Below are positions 12,273-25,534 of a stretch of 64,000 nucleotides of DNA, in pieces. The notes under the pieces are model-generated. The model did no database searches and was not told the origin of the DNA. It saw only the letters and a list, made by a program, of their open reading frames with translations. Location of the stretch: the NCBI RefSeq assembly GCF_038396675.1, contig NC_088933.1, positions 43,073,501-43,137,500 on the forward strand, given 5' to 3'. The translations under genes were made by a program, and so were the position numbers. Numbering within the stretch: the first letter of the stretch is position 1; every line of letters begins with the position of its first letter. The DNA is from Hydra vulgaris (taxonomy: Eukaryota > Cnidaria > Hydrozoa > Anthoathecata > Hydridae).

Positions 12273-14849
12273 GATTGTAATCGAAACGGAAACAAGTATG
12301 ATACCCAATTTTTATTATCTTTTTGCTACCATTATCATTATATGATCTGTTGTTGATTTTGAAACATCTAAAGCTTTTTTAATTTTTTAGATAATTTTGA
12401 ATTATATAATTTGTGTTGTCTTTTAATAAATTAAAATTAAATACATTATACAAATTAAATTAATTATACATACACTATATATTAATATACATTATAAATA
12501 AATTAAATACAAACTAAATACATAATGATTACATTAACATTATTTTTATTATACTTAATTTTTTAAATTTTAAACTGAAACTAGTTTTAAGAAAAAAATT
12601 TTTTTTCATCCAATTACTTGCCACATAATTTAATTGATAAAAGCTGTTCAGATAAATGAATAGGGTTCTGAGATTTCAAAAAAAAAAAGGACCAGATATA
12701 ATACTGATTTAGGAAAAACATGCGATGGAGTGATGATACATCTACTGATTTATCTATGCCCCAACCCAAACCCTGTGTAACAGCACTCTCTTGCATGTTA
12801 TTTCTAAATCAATCAATATAGCAGCTCTTGCATGTTTTTTGGAAATCAGTATGATGTCGGCTCTGCGCTTTTTTTCTCTCAAAACCTCAATTTGAGCCAT
12901 ACTATCTTTTGCTTACCTTCATATGGCTGCCACAATTAATAACTACAATTTTAAGCTAATTTATCAACAAGGGAGTATATTAAATATAAGATTATCTTTA
13001 GGATTTATCTTTTTTTATATAATAAAACACTTATTTGAAAATGTTATGAATTAATAAGTACTGGAATTAGGGCATCCAAACTGCTGTATTGTCAAAATCG
13101 TTCTGAATATGCCACTGACCATGCAATGCAAAATTAAAAACATGATTATATAAACCGTTTTTTATACAATTAATTAAATATAATTAAATATCTTTTATAT
13201 ATTAAATGCCATTAAATACCAGCTTACAAGTTAACTTAAAAGTTATACTTTTGGTTTAAAAACAAGATAAAAATCTTCACAATAAAACTTTGGTTACATA
13301 AGTGCAGGTTTTGTGTGGGATGTTGTAATTGTATTTGATTAGATCTGTGAAGAAATTTTTCTTTTAAAGTAACAAGTAATTTATTACAAGTAAATTTTAA
13401 CAAGTAAAGTATAACAAGCAAATTTGAACTGCTATTTATAAAGAATTGATAAAAAACTAACCTTTTTGCTTTTTTAAGAAACTTTTTCTTCATCATTTTT
13501 TGTTGTAAAATTAACTTCACATTAAGTCATTAACACATGAATTCATGAAAATTCATCTGCCATGACATAACATAAAGTCATGCCAGGACAAATATTAAAA
13601 TTTTCAATGTATCATAACATATACATATAATGATTGCAAGTTGATCAACTTCCCATAAAAACAAGTTGTTGTTACCAAGCCCTAAATTAATACATATATT
13701 ATAGATTTGAAAACCACTAGTCGTCAAGAAGTATTAATATATAATTCTATGGGAAGTAGAATGACAGCTGTTTGAAATTGAGTTTTTAATAATAAGTTAA
13801 TATACAGCTGCTCATAAAATAAGGCATTCAACAATTCTGACCTAATAGTGTGACGTTGGCAAAAAACAGCAACTCAAACACAGTACAAAAGAAATAGAAC
13901 AGAACAGTCTGCAGTAGTCACATACTAAAGACATTACACATTACGAATTGACTGGGACAGTTGCAGAACTCCAAAATTGATACTAAAAAGTTCGACCAGA
14001 AGGTTTGTGAGGTACTTAAAATTTATTACCATGCAATGCCCTTCAATAAAATAGTAGCAATCTAGACGAGGAACCATATGTGCCAACTAATGTAACTATT
14101 GTATTTAAATGAATAGTTTGTATTTAAATAAATAGTTTGTGCATGCTTAAATAAAACTACAACTATAACCAATTCCAAATTAATCAGCTAGAGTATGTAG
14201 AAATGTTAAATGTTTCTTTGCAAACTGTTTTAACATATGGTATCACAATGTTTTATCTCGTTTCTGAAAAGGTATGGATATGAGCGGGGTAACGTTACAG
14301 AGTATTAATATAAAATTAACAATAAATTATAATATTCTGGATTTAAGCAGTCATTGAAGCTTTTTTGCTCTTTAACACACTTTGTTTTCTATCAACTCCA
14401 AACATATGCTTGCAGCTTTATTTGCTGTTTATTACAAAAAAAAGTAACTCTAAAAAACAAAAGGATCAAACAATAACAAAAACCATTACAATTTTGAAAA
14501 GTTAAAAAAAATAAAAATGGTTTCACGGAGTAAAACCATAAATAATAAAAAACAAGTAATTTTTGTTTTTTGTCCTTTATCTACTAATAAAATACTTAAA
14601 TTTTATTAAAATACAAAAAGTATTTTATGAATATATTTACACAACTGATGAACTCTTCTCCTTTAAATCCTGTTAAGTTTTAAGTTTTAATTTTATGTAT
14701 TTTTAACACTATTTTTACAATATTATAATATAATTTTCATTTGTTGCTTTTCTTAAACAAATTAGTACAATTAGTAAAGTAAAACAAGTAAAGTATAAAA
14801 AATAAATTTAACAAGTAAAGTTATACAGTTTTTTTATTTTTATTTATTT
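12273..14849. other. Long gene-less stretch
   Basis: No convincing coding frame. Minus-strand open frames at 12614-12796 and 13236-13520 look random. Recurrent ACAAGTAAATTTTAACAAGT-type text occurs at 13385-13425 and again near 14784-14822. At 14100-14145 a 19-base unit containing TATTTAAATGAATAGTTTGT is duplicated with one change. Confidence 0.45.
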
Positions 14850-15410
14850 AGATTTACTCCCAGCAAGGTTACAAGCAATCCACTATTAAGTTGGGAGTTA
14901 CTAGAAAACAAATAATATTGTTAAAAATGTACGTTGCATGAGTCAGGAAAACATGATGGGAGAGAGTTCCAAAAGAGTTGAAGTGCAGAAAGAAAAATTA
15001 GACAAATAAAAATTTGCAGAGCATGTAGGGACATTTACAGTATAAAGATGAGACTTTGCTGAATGATGAGTCAAGCAAGAAAGAGTTTTAATTGATGGAA
15101 CTAGAGTTGATACCTCTTTTGAGCAGCAACCAAAATATTATTTATGGAAGAGAGAAAAAGATGAAACTTTATGTCAAGGGGAGAGAGCCGCAAGCTTGAC
15201 AGATAAAGCAGGTCAAACTACATTTACAATGCATTTTAGGACCTAGTCTAGAAGAGAAAGAGCATCATTGTGATACCATATAGCATCAAATTAGAGTGCC
15301 TTCCTCAAATTTTCAGATCAATGTTGTAATACGATCCTTAATTAGCATGAAATTCTCTATCAAAATTAATCATAAAATGATTGGGGTAGGCAACTGAAAC
15401 AGTGCCTAAA
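14850..15410 (-). pseudogene. Degraded 3' end of a non-LTR retrotransposon (jockey-like)
   Basis: Read on the minus strand with several stops and shifts, the sequence follows the C-terminal region of a LINE reverse transcriptase common in Hydra: GPKMHCKCSLTCF near 15240, FSLP and SSFSKVSSLYCKCPYMLC in the middle, and SFGTLSHHVFLTHATY near 14940, matching the usual WNSLP..FP ending. The copy is too broken to code. The same LINE type may supply the endonuclease relic at 37090-37720. The right side ends in a triple TAACAAGTAAAGT repeat. Confidence 0.5.
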
Positions 15411-15730
15411 GTTTAACAAGTAAAGTTTAACAAGTAAAGTATAACAAACAGCGAAAATATAATTGATCAGTTTTAATAAATTACGAACGCATAAAACATA
15501 AATTTAAATTTTTTTTTTGTATTCATTAAGGATTATTAAATCAATTTAACAGATTCCCAACATCCATTTTCATCAAAATACCAGCCGGTTTAATAGAACT
15601 ATTTGTTTCTAATTGCGGATGTGAAGTAAACCAACTAAAAGTTACGTCATTGTCATTAGCTAGAACCCAGACCAGCCGGTTCTCTAGCTGCTAGAGCTAA
15701 AGATCCAGCAGCCGGTACTGTAGCCACTGC

Positions 15731-15731
<1 letters not shown>
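15411..15731. other. Repeat-flanked spacer, possible short exon
   Basis: It begins with TTTAACAAGTAAAG copies. On the minus strand a 39-codon open stretch (15545-15661, DNDVTFSWFTSHPQLETNSS) ends in TGA. It could be a terminal exon or chance. CCAGCCGG occurs several times near 15580-15715. Confidence 0.3.
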
Positions 15732-16118
<387 letters not shown>

Positions 16119-18954
16119 TATGTTATAACATAATAATTTATATGTATGCATTTTGTGTTTGAGAGTGACTGAATCTATAAATGTAGGTTTAGCTTATATG
16201 GCATTATTTTTAGCACTTCCATAAACAACTACTTCTATGCCCTTATTGTTATTGACAATAACCTATCAATACATTGATTTTCGATTCATATATAATGTTC
16301 ATCTTTGTGTTTACTTATTTGTTACATTTTTTTATTTTATATTTATCATATGATGGATTTATGTGATATAGAAGAACAAAGTATTGTAAATTTGTATAAA
16401 TTTTTTAAAAACATCTACTAATAATTAGTCCAGTCAACGTCTAAACTTCAATGTTGCATATGTCATTTATAAGTAGTTTCTAGCCTTTTCTAAATGTGTT
16501 TCTTATTCACATGGTTTTACAAGCAAGATCTGCAAACAAATTTAAGCTGAAAAATTTTTTCTCAGCCTTTAAGGAGAATTAATGTTTTTCTTTGTTTAAT
16601 TTAATTTGTTTAAATATAGTAGTTTTAATAAATAAATGTTTGTTTGTTCTTGGTTTTTTTCTTATTTGTTATTTGTTTTCAGATTCTTAAGAACTAGGCT
16701 ACTTAGCTAAGCAAGTTTTTTTTTATTTTTTAGTGCAATTGGAAAGAGCTGAAAGCTATTTTTTAGTGCAACTGGAAAGAACTGAAGTGTTTTTTAGTCA
16801 CTTCATACTGTATAACTGGAACTGATTTGAGTAAGTTTGAGTAAGTGAATGATGAAGTTGAGTAAGTACTATTTTTTTATTTATTTTATATTGGATTTAT
16901 TTTATATTAGATATATATTTTATCTATTCAACATAAAAAACTGACTGCAATTTGTTGACACGAAAGTGATCAACAAATTACAGTCAGTTTTTGCTGATCA
17001 CTTACTTAAATAATTTTGTGCATTGTAGTCTAGATTTTTGTTAAATTAAAAATTATTAATATTAATAAATATTGTTTAATATTTTTGATAAATGACTTAT
17101 GTATATAAACATAAAAAGATATGAATTTCAATAAATCTTAAGTTTAAATGTAGTCTTCGATTAGAAAAGATCACAATTTGCAAGATTCTTTTACATTTTT
17201 TTATTATTCAGCTGTAACAATAGTAATATTGCTATTATTATATGTTTATTGATAATAATGAAATAAAAGTGGATAATATTAGGCTCAAATAAGTTAATAA
17301 TGTAAATATTAATAGGCAACTTGAAAATAGTTGTTGTCAAGTGAAAGAGATAGATCTAGGCAAGATGAAACTAATCCTTGTTGAAATGTAAGAAATGCTG
17401 CTCAGCAAGCAGAAAACTGACTTGCCAGAATTAAGTGTCAAGCAGTGTTAATGTCTGTTAATTTTACTTTAGACAATTTAGAACAAAGCAAAGTATGAAT
17501 TTTACTATTTATAGTAACAATTAATAACACTTTTGAATTTAAATAATTTTAATTTTTTTTTACAATTTCAAACATAACTATGTTCTTTTTTTAGTTGCCT
17601 TTGTCATCACTTGATTAGTTTGCTTACTGTTGAAACATGGTTTTAATTTTGTAAATTTAATATAATGTGAAATTTACTCTATTAATCATTAGTCAACAGT
17701 TAGAGAGACGCTGGAGCTTATTTAAGAAATGCTGGAAATTAAAACAAGGTAAAAATAATTTTGTTTACTGGTAACATAATAAACCAGTTACTACTATTTA
17801 TTGCGTGTTTTTTTACTTTTTTAACATACTGCTTTGGAAACTTTTCTTTCTCTCCTTCTCTCTCTAAGATGAGAGGCAGATTTAATAAAACTTTTTTAAT
17901 TACTTAGCTCTTACGTATTTCTTTATACCACAAATGATGATGACCATTTTTAATTGTGGTATTAAGAAATGTTTTATTAGTTGCTTGCTATTTTATGGTA
18001 TAATTGTTCAAAACCTTTAACAATAATTGTCCCTAGATTGTTCAAATATTGCAATAAATAAAATCTTTTAAGTTCAAGTATTTTAGTTAACAAAATATGT
18101 TATTAAGTCGTGGTGTTATTTGCCAGTGTTACTACATTGTATTGTCTAACCTTTTTATAATCTTTTCTTTTTTAATTACTCTGGAGACAGTAATGTGTGC
18201 TCACAAATATTTTATGCTATGCGATATTGTTGCTGTGTCTTGTGTTGATAAACCTAGGCTATTATAGCTATTTTTTTATTCTTTATATTTTCTTTTTATT
18301 ATTATCGTAATTCTACTAACAATAAAATGCAAATAATACTATTTTTAATTTAAAATTGTAATTTTTTTCATTTTTTTTTTTTGGTTTTTGCAGGCTTTAT
18401 TTGACTTCCATTTTCTGGTACTTGTGTTGTGACAGATTTTAAAAAGAACTTAACTGATGTTAATGCGGTCTTTATGTCGTTACCTACCTATTAGCAATCA
18501 TATTGTTGATAGAGAGTCAAAGTTAAGATATTACTTATAGAGAAATTTGTATTTAATTAGATAATATATCAAGTTATTAATGTGTTTTTGTTATTAATGA
18601 TTTATTTACTCATAACCCGTATTAAGGGTTGCTTACTGCTAGTTTTTTATTATTGTTACTGTTGTAAATTTCTATTGTTATTAGTATAATTGTAGTTGTT
18701 ATTGTTATTACTACTTTTATTATTATTACAATGATTATTACTGTATGATTATTACACAGGTCAACAAAAAAATTTTTTCTGGTGCCGAGCAAACAATTTG
18801 TTTTTTGTATAGCATTTCTCATTTTGATACCAAATATACAACTCATTTTTCACTATCACGTCAAGTTGTAAAGATAGTTGTAAACATTTATAACATTTGT
18901 ACTTTCAATTAAAGTTCAAAAGCGAATTTAAAAAATCGTGAAAAAAATCATATA
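16119..18954. other. Long gene-less stretch
   Basis: No coding frame stands out. A 36-39-base unit with TTTTTTAGTGCAATTGGAAA is duplicated at 16725-16795, and a hairpin lies at 16936-16992. From 18640 to 18740 there is ATT/GTT-rich low-complexity DNA, and the minus-strand frame over it is not a gene. Confidence 0.45.
16936..16992. repeat. Hairpin with 23-base arms
   Basis: AAAAACTGACTGCAATTTGT and its inverse face each other across an 11-base loop (CACGAAAGTGA). There is one mismatch per arm pair. Arm and loop lengths are in the range of a small-RNA precursor, but nothing else supports that. Confidence 0.7.
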
Positions 18955-19150
18955 GTTGGGCCAGTAACGGTACCAACTGTTAGCCAACTGTTTTATTACT
19001 GTTGGGCCGTTAATGGTACCAACAGTTTATAAAACAGTTGGCTAAGTGTTGGTAAAGGCGTTAAGTTTTTTTCACGGTACTAACTAAATAGCCGACTGTT
19101 GGCGCAACTGTAGCTAATAGTTGGTTATTAGGATCGGGTCAACTATTTAC
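18955..19150. repeat. Nested fold-back repeat built on CCAACTGT
   Basis: Arms 18972-18998 and 19027-19053 (27 bases) are inverted copies with few mismatches. Inside them ACTGTTGG and CCAACAGT form a second pair. Further CCAACTGTT and ACTGTTGG copies continue to 19150. It is probably a fold-back MITE. Confidence 0.6.
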
Positions 19151-19441
19151 CAACTGTTCAATGTTTACTGAGATGTGTCTCAAATAAATATTTGATAACA
19201 CTTTGATAAATAAAAAAATAATACTAAAGTAAATTAAACAAACTTAAAGTCGCTTCAGTTCTTCCCAATTATTCTATAATATAAAATAAAACTGGCTTTG
19301 TTAGCAACTAAAAATGTTCACGAAAAGACTAAAGAAAAAGAAAGTTTTTATTTGTACGCGTGTACATAATAGAAAACACGCTTACATAACATATAATGTT
19401 AGAAACATGATTAGCAGGAATATAGATAAAAATCTATTCAA

Positions 19442-20039
<598 letters not shown>

Positions 20040-20620
20040 GAAACTTTGCCACAACGTTTATCTTGGTTTGCTTAACGTTCACTGCAAACGTTGCGTGATC
20101 CATTTTCTATGACCTCCAATTTACATTTCTTGAGCGTTCAATACGAACGTTCAAATAACAAACAGCAAAAATTAAAAACTTACACTGTTATAACTGCCAA
20201 TTCTATATAAAAAGTTTTATACACGATTTACTAAAATTGAGACCACAAGCTAATTCAAACTACAATAAATCAAAATAATAACAATTATTACTCTGGTATT
20301 ATTCATAAAACGTCGCTTTATATAGTTGAAATAGGAAACTGTTTCCACTAAATAAATAGCAACTTCCAAGTCAAATAAATTGTCTAATTTGTCCTCTTCA
20401 AGACAACTTAGTATTTTTTTTTTGTTTATTTTAATTTAACAAAATTATTTTTACAAATTTTTATTTATTCTAGATAAACATATTGCATTCCAGACTTGTA
20501 ATTAATCTTTGGATGACTCACTGTTAGCAGAATCTGAACAAGATTGAGCGGAAAAATTTTCTGAATTGCAATAACTTGAAAGGAATTGTTGCCACACATA
20601 CATATACATCATCATTGGTA
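20040..20620. repeat. Dispersed repeat, copy 1
   Basis: The stretch from about 20170 (CTGTTATAACTGCCAATTCT) to 20610 aligns by eye over its length with 48020-48440. Shared text includes TACTCTGGTAT, AAATTGTCTAA, AAGACAAC and the sequence around TTGCA..AACTTGAAA. It is preceded by AACGTT-containing DNA (20055-20155). The element type is unknown. From 20621 to 21011 nothing else is recognisable. Confidence 0.6.
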
Positions 20621-21011
20621 CAAAATGAAGTTGTTTTTTGAAACAAATTCAGTGTCGTTGTCGCTTTAATTGTTGCTAAAGATGTCACTTAGCAGCCATC
20701 CCCTTTGGTCTGTATATCTGACAACGCATATTGTTCCGCTTCATTTTAACTATTTTCAAGTATCATAATGTAATACATCGCCTCTAAAATAGAAATAAAG
20801 TATTTTAATATAATGTATTAAACAAAACAAGTGTAACTACCTCATGTAAAGCATTTGTGCATCTATATATAAACACCACTATTGTTCATATTCGTCAGAG
20901 TTAACTCTTAGAATCTGACAAGTAAATATAGTAAACTATACATATTTGTCAGAGTCGACTGCGAATGTTAGTCAACAAAAGCAACAGCAACAATTTTTAA
21001 ACGGGTAAATA

Positions 21012-21069
21012 TCATAAAACGGTTATTAAATAGTATAATATCCTAAAACGGTTATTAAATAGTATAATA
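21012..21069. repeat. Tandem duplication, 2 x 29 bases
   Basis: A unit starting TCCTAAAACGGTTATTAAAT is present twice, with one difference, just before the TA array. Confidence 0.9.
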
Positions 21070-21086
21070 TCCTAAAAAAAACCTAG

Positions 21087-21304
<218 letters not shown>

Positions 21305-21370
21305 TTTTTAATATATATATTTGCCGTATATTAAAATTTACAATGAAATAAATCGTGTTAATAAATAAGA

Positions 21371-21417
21371 GAGCTGGAGCAAGCAGAAGACATAAACTGT
21401 CTTATCATCGAGCCCCA
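21371..21417 (-). other. LINE 3' UTR stem-loop
   Basis: On the minus strand the outer arms GGGGC/GCTCC and inner arms AAGACA/TGTCTT (loop GTTTA) can pair. Other CR1 copies here (26093-26169, 51801-51846) have the same design with different bases, which suggests a reverse-transcriptase recognition structure near the RNA 3' end. Confidence 0.5.
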
Positions 21418-21629
21418 TTTACATTGAAAAAAAATCGTCAGCTTAAATATAAAAAAAGAAAAGTAGCAAAGTACATAATAAGCATTTTACACGTTAGTTA
21501 CAATTTAAATAAAAGTGTTGAAATATAATGCAATATATCAAAAATTAACAAAAGTTAAATATAAATAAAACAGCAACAAAAGACAAGTAGTGTCAATAAC
21601 TATTTTGTAGATAATTTATATTATTTATT

Positions 21630-24600
21630 TTAAAAGAGATATTTTAAATCAAGGTCATTTTGCAATAAGAGACTCTTAGATTCTTTCCTGAATTGTTCCA
21701 AAGAGATGTTTTGAATATTATTTTTTTTTGTAATAAATTTTAAAAAATGTTTCCACAGAAACGGTCCACGATATTGAATTTGGTAAGAACCTAGTTTTAA
21801 ATTAGTTTTTGGTACAATGAAGTTGTTAATTGAAAATTTAGTAGGATACTTGTGCGAGATTTCACTAAAGTAAGACTGAAACACAATAGGAGAAAGCCCA
21901 CGTTTTATTTTAAACATGAATTGTAGAACCTGGTGTATATTAAGTTTATAGATACTTAGGGCACCAAGCTTCCTTAAAAGAGGTTCGCAATGAAAAGTTC
22001 TGTGTGCACCAAATACAATCCTGCATGCGTGTTTTTGCTTACTATAAAGTTTTTTTAATTTACTATAATTAGTACTACCCCATACAATATTACAGTACGA
22101 GATAAAACTATGAATAAATGAAAAGTATATTTTTTTTAAGGAAGCAGTGTTAAGATATGGTTTAGTTTTATATAATATGGAAATATTTATTGAGATTTTA
22201 TTTTCTATGTATTTTATATGTGGTTTCCATGACAAATTTTCATCTAGTATTACTCCTAAAAAATTAACGATTGGTTCCCTTTTAATAAATGTTTTATTGA
22301 TTATAAGATTAGGTAATTTTAGAGGAACATCATCACCTTTACTAGGTTTGGAGAATAAGATAAATTTAGTTTTTTCTACATTTAACGAAAGCCTATTACT
22401 TGTAAACCACTCGTTTATTTTTAATAGTTCTTCATTAAATATATTAAAGAGAACTTTTATGTTTTTGTCGGAATAAAAAAGATTGCAGTCGTCTGCAAAC
22501 AATATAACATTTAAAATATTTGATGCTAAGTACAAATCATTTATATACAATAAAAATAATAATGGTCCTAAGATTGAACCTTGGGGCACACCACAAGTTA
22601 TGTGTTTTTCTTTTTCAGTTTTTTTATAAATAATACATTGTGACCTGTTTGCTAGATAATCTTCAAACCAAAGTAAGTTTTTATTTCTTACTCCATAGAG
22701 TTCCAGTTTTTTTATAAGTATCTTATGGTTAACAGTGTCGAAGGCTTTTGACAGATCAATAAAAACTCCTAAGGTAAAATAGTCATTATTGAATGCATTT
22801 GTTACATGATTAATCAGTTCAATTACCGCATGGTTAGTTGAATTATCTTTTTTAAACCCAAATTGTTTACTGTACAGCAAACTGTTTGACATCAAATAGT
22901 TATAAAGTCTGTTATACATAATTCTTTCCAATAATTTTGAGAAGCAAGGTAAGACGGAAATTGGTCTGTAGTTGGAAATATTAGTTTCGTCACCAGATTT
23001 AAAAATTGGAGTGATTACGGCAACTTTAAGTTTTTTTGGCACAACACCTAGTTTTAATGAAAGGTTAAAAATATGAAATAATGACGGTTCAATGATATCG
23101 TAAACTGATTTAACAACATATACACTAATTTTGTCAATGCCGGCACTTTTATTACTTTTAAGACTATTAAAAGCATTTCTTAACTCGCTTAGATTTAAGT
23201 TAGATTCTTCCATAATAGTATTACACGGTTTGATATAAGATTCAAACTCTATGGTACTTGGTGGAATTTTACTCGCCAAGTTTGGCCCTACTTCAAGAAA
23301 AAATGAGTTAAGTTTTTCAGCTATTTTTTTTTTATCGTAAGTCATTTCCCCGTCAATTAAAAGCTTTTGGGGGAGATTAATTGTTACACATTTATTTTTA
23401 CCAATTACTTGTTTAATTATATTCCACGTTTTTTTAGTGTCGCCGTTGGTTTTTTCTAGCAACTTTGCATAATAAATTTTTTTAGAATGTTTTTTTGTTT
23501 TTTCAAATAAGTTTTTATATTTTTTGTAGTTTATTTCATTTTTATATGTTTTATGCCTTAAATATTTAACATATAGTTTTTGTTTTTTTTTAGACGATTT
23601 TATTAGACCCTTGGTCATCCAGGGATTTAGAAGAGACTTGCATTTTATAACTATTTTTTTAACAGGAAATGCTATGTCATACTGTTTACAGAATTGTGTT
23701 AAAAATAGTTCATATGCATTATTGACTTCATGGGATTGTAAAATAAGATTCAAATCGAGATTTTCTGATAAAAGAGTTCGAAAATACAATAAGGAGTTTT
23801 CATTGATCTGTCGCATTAAAATTGTAGAGTTCGAGGGAGGATTAGTATGGGTAATGTTATCAGTAATTAAGAATATTGGATAGTGATCTGTTAAATCAGT
23901 TTTGATTATGCCCGAACCTAAACGACAATTTTGAAAATTGTTAGTAACTATATTATCAAGTAATGAAGATGTAGTCTTAGTTATTCTCGTTGACTTATTT
24001 ATTGTTGGTAATAGATTATATTGGGTTAAAGTATCTAAAAAATATTGAACATTTTTATTTGAAGCATAATTAAGCAAGTTTAAGTTAAAATCACCAGCCA
24101 AGTAAACATGTTTCCGTGTTAAGCTAATTTTGGTTAAAAAACTGCTTAAATAAGTTTTAAATTTTTTTAAACTACCAGATGGTTGTCTATAAATAGAATT
24201 GATTACAATGTTTTTGGTGGTTTTGTTTATGATTTCTATGCACACCGACTCACAATCTGTTTCATTAACATTAAGATCATTACGTAAAATAAAGTTTATT
24301 GATTTGTGAACAAAAATACTAACACCACCACCAGCGTAGTTAAAACGCGGTTGGTGAACTGATACGTAATTACTTAATTCAAGATTTGAATTTTTTCCAT
24401 TGGTTTTAAGCCAAGTTTCCGTAATACAAATTATTTGAAATTCGTGGTGTAGTTGATGCAATAAGAGTCTAAGATTTTCAAAATTTTTGTTAATACTTCG
24501 AATGTTTACATGTAATATAGAAAATTTTTTTTTGTTCTGACAGAGATATTGAGTAGATTCAAAAATTGAATAATACTCGCTTTCTAAATTTTTTCCATTA

Positions 24601-24659
24601 AAATAGTTATTATCACTAGCATTCTCATCACTAAAATTAAATGAAAGATTGACCTCCAT
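21630..24659 (-). CDS. CR1 LINE ORF2: endonuclease and reverse transcriptase
   Basis: A 1009-residue protein, the usual size for CR1 ORF2. The N-terminal APE-type endonuclease shows HVNIRSINKNF (50-60), ITETW with E81, AGDFNLN with D190 and N192, and DLTDHY with D258/H259. The reverse transcriptase spans about 520-800: TPIFKSGD..NYRPIS (550-568), FIDLSKAFD with D635, GVPQGSILGPLLF (690-702) and FADDCNLF with D723/D724. All catalytic residues I can check are present. The C-terminal part ends YRGPFLWKHF..FR and is shared with the fragments at 39165, 43840 and 49000. The enzyme nicks target DNA and primes cDNA synthesis from LINE RNA. ATG 24659 is the first Met of the open frame and precedes the endonuclease by about 45 residues. 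Confidence 0.9.
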   Translation of the reverse strand: MEVNLSFNFSDENASDNNYFNGKNLESEYYSIFESTQYLCQNKKKFSILHVNIRSINKNFENLRLLLHQLHHEFQIICITETWLKTNGKNSNLELSNYVSVHQPRFNYAGGGVSIFVHKSINFILRNDLNVNETDCESVCIEIINKTTKNIVINSIYRQPSGSLKKFKTYLSSFLTKISLTRKHVYLAGDFNLNLLNYASNKNVQYFLDTLTQYNLLPTINKSTRITKTTSSLLDNIVTNNFQNCRLGSGIIKTDLTDHYPIFLITDNITHTNPPSNSTILMRQINENSLLYFRTLLSENLDLNLILQSHEVNNAYELFLTQFCKQYDIAFPVKKIVIKCKSLLNPWMTKGLIKSSKKKQKLYVKYLRHKTYKNEINYKKYKNLFEKTKKHSKKIYYAKLLEKTNGDTKKTWNIIKQVIGKNKCVTINLPQKLLIDGEMTYDKKKIAEKLNSFFLEVGPNLASKIPPSTIEFESYIKPCNTIMEESNLNLSELRNAFNSLKSNKSAGIDKISVYVVKSVYDIIEPSLFHIFNLSLKLGVVPKKLKVAVITPIFKSGDETNISNYRPISVLPCFSKLLERIMYNRLYNYLMSNSLLYSKQFGFKKDNSTNHAVIELINHVTNAFNNDYFTLGVFIDLSKAFDTVNHKILIKKLELYGVRNKNLLWFEDYLANRSQCIIYKKTEKEKHITCGVPQGSILGPLLFLLYINDLYLASNILNVILFADDCNLFYSDKNIKVLFNIFNEELLKINEWFTSNRLSLNVEKTKFILFSKPSKGDDVPLKLPNLIINKTFIKREPIVNFLGVILDENLSWKPHIKYIENKISINISILYKTKPYLNTASLKKIYFSFIHSFISYCNIVWGSTNYSKLKKLYSKQKHACRIVFGAHRTFHCEPLLRKLGALSIYKLNIHQVLQFMFKIKRGLSPIVFQSYFSEISHKYPTKFSINNFIVPKTNLKLGSYQIQYRGPFLWKHFLKFITKKNNIQNISLEQFRKESKSLLLQNDLDLKYLF

Positions 24660-24763
24660 TTTTATAAGTAAAATTTAAAATAATTAATAAAGCAAAGTAA
24701 CATATAGAAAGTAAAACAAAATATAAATAAATAAGTAAATATAAATGTTGCGAAAATAATATT

Positions 24764-25534
24764 TTACTTTTTGTTCGCAGCCCAATCCCGAATGATCAAC
24801 TTATCGTAAGAGATGAATGCATATTTTCCGGCTGCTCGTTCAACTTTCATTTGTTCCCGTAGCGCTTTCCTAATTGTGACAGTTTCGGCACAAAAATCTT
24901 CGTTAATATAAATATTTTTACCTTTTAATTGAGATGTTTTTTTTAAAATTTCAACTTTATCTTTATAATCTAACAGTTTTAATACAATTGTTCTGGGTTT
25001 GTTTAAATCTCTCTGACCAGTTCTATGAGCTCTTTCAATCCTAATATTTGTTAACCCCAAATGCTCTTCAAAAACTTTACTGACTTTTAATTCGCTTTCA
25101 ATCCACGTTTCACCTTCGTTTTCTTTTATCCCGTCTACCCTTAAATTGTTTCTGCGAGATCTATCCTCCATCTCTCTTAGTTTACTTTTTATTTTATGAT
25201 AGTCGGAATTATGATTTTGCTTTTCAATGTGAGATGTTTGTTTTTTTTCCTGAGAAGTAATAGCTGTCTTAATTTTTTCTTCAAAAAGGTGTTCGTGAAA
25301 ATTTAAGCTTCTTTTGATTTCTTCTACGTCTTTTTCCATTATCTTTATTTGTTTTGCATGCTGATTAACCTTCAAATCTACTTTATCTAATCTATCGTAT
25401 ATGATTTTCGTGTTTGCGCTTAATATGTTTAACACGTTTTTTTCATGTTGCTTCATCATTTCGTCTATTTCGTTCTTAAATTCTTTAAACATTTTTTGTA
25501 TCGTTTTTTTTACTTGATCCATTGTAATAGCCAT
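24764..25534 (-). CDS. CR1 LINE ORF1: coiled-coil RNA-binding protein
   Basis: A 256-residue protein. Residues about 1-110 have heptad-like Lys/Glu/Ile patterning expected of a coiled coil. Then comes [16 protein letters not shown] (about 125-140), the start of an L1 ORF1p-like (transposase_22-type) RRM, followed by [22 protein letters not shown] and a C-terminal [14 protein letters not shown] and [11 protein letters not shown]. Such proteins trimerise and coat LINE RNA in the cytoplasm. The gene lies 104 bases upstream of ORF2, on the same strand. ATG 25534 is preceded by A/T homopolymers. There is no stop or shift. Confidence 0.85.
   Translation of the reverse strand: MAITMDQVKKTIQKMFKEFKNEIDEMMKQHEKNVLNILSANTKIIYDRLDKVDLKVNQHAKQIKIMEKDVEEIKRSLNFHEHLFEEKIKTAITSQEKKQTSHIEKQNHNSDYHKIKSKLREMEDRSRRNNLRVDGIKENEGETWIESELKVSKVFEEHLGLTNIRIERAHRTGQRDLNKPRTIVLKLLDYKDKVEILKKTSQLKGKNIYINEDFCAETVTIRKALREQMKVERAAGKYAFISYDKLIIRDWAANKK

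Noticed and set aside
13236..13520. 94-codon minus-strand frame
   Set aside because: Lys/Leu/Phe/Asn composition, includes the dispersed AACAAGTAAA repeat, no recognisable domain.
18622..18846. 74-codon minus-strand frame
   Set aside because: It is an ATT/GTT low-complexity tract read in one frame.
22147..22476. 109-codon plus-strand frame within the CR1 ORF2 (also 23611-23883)
   Set aside because: Shadows of ORF2 on the opposite strand.
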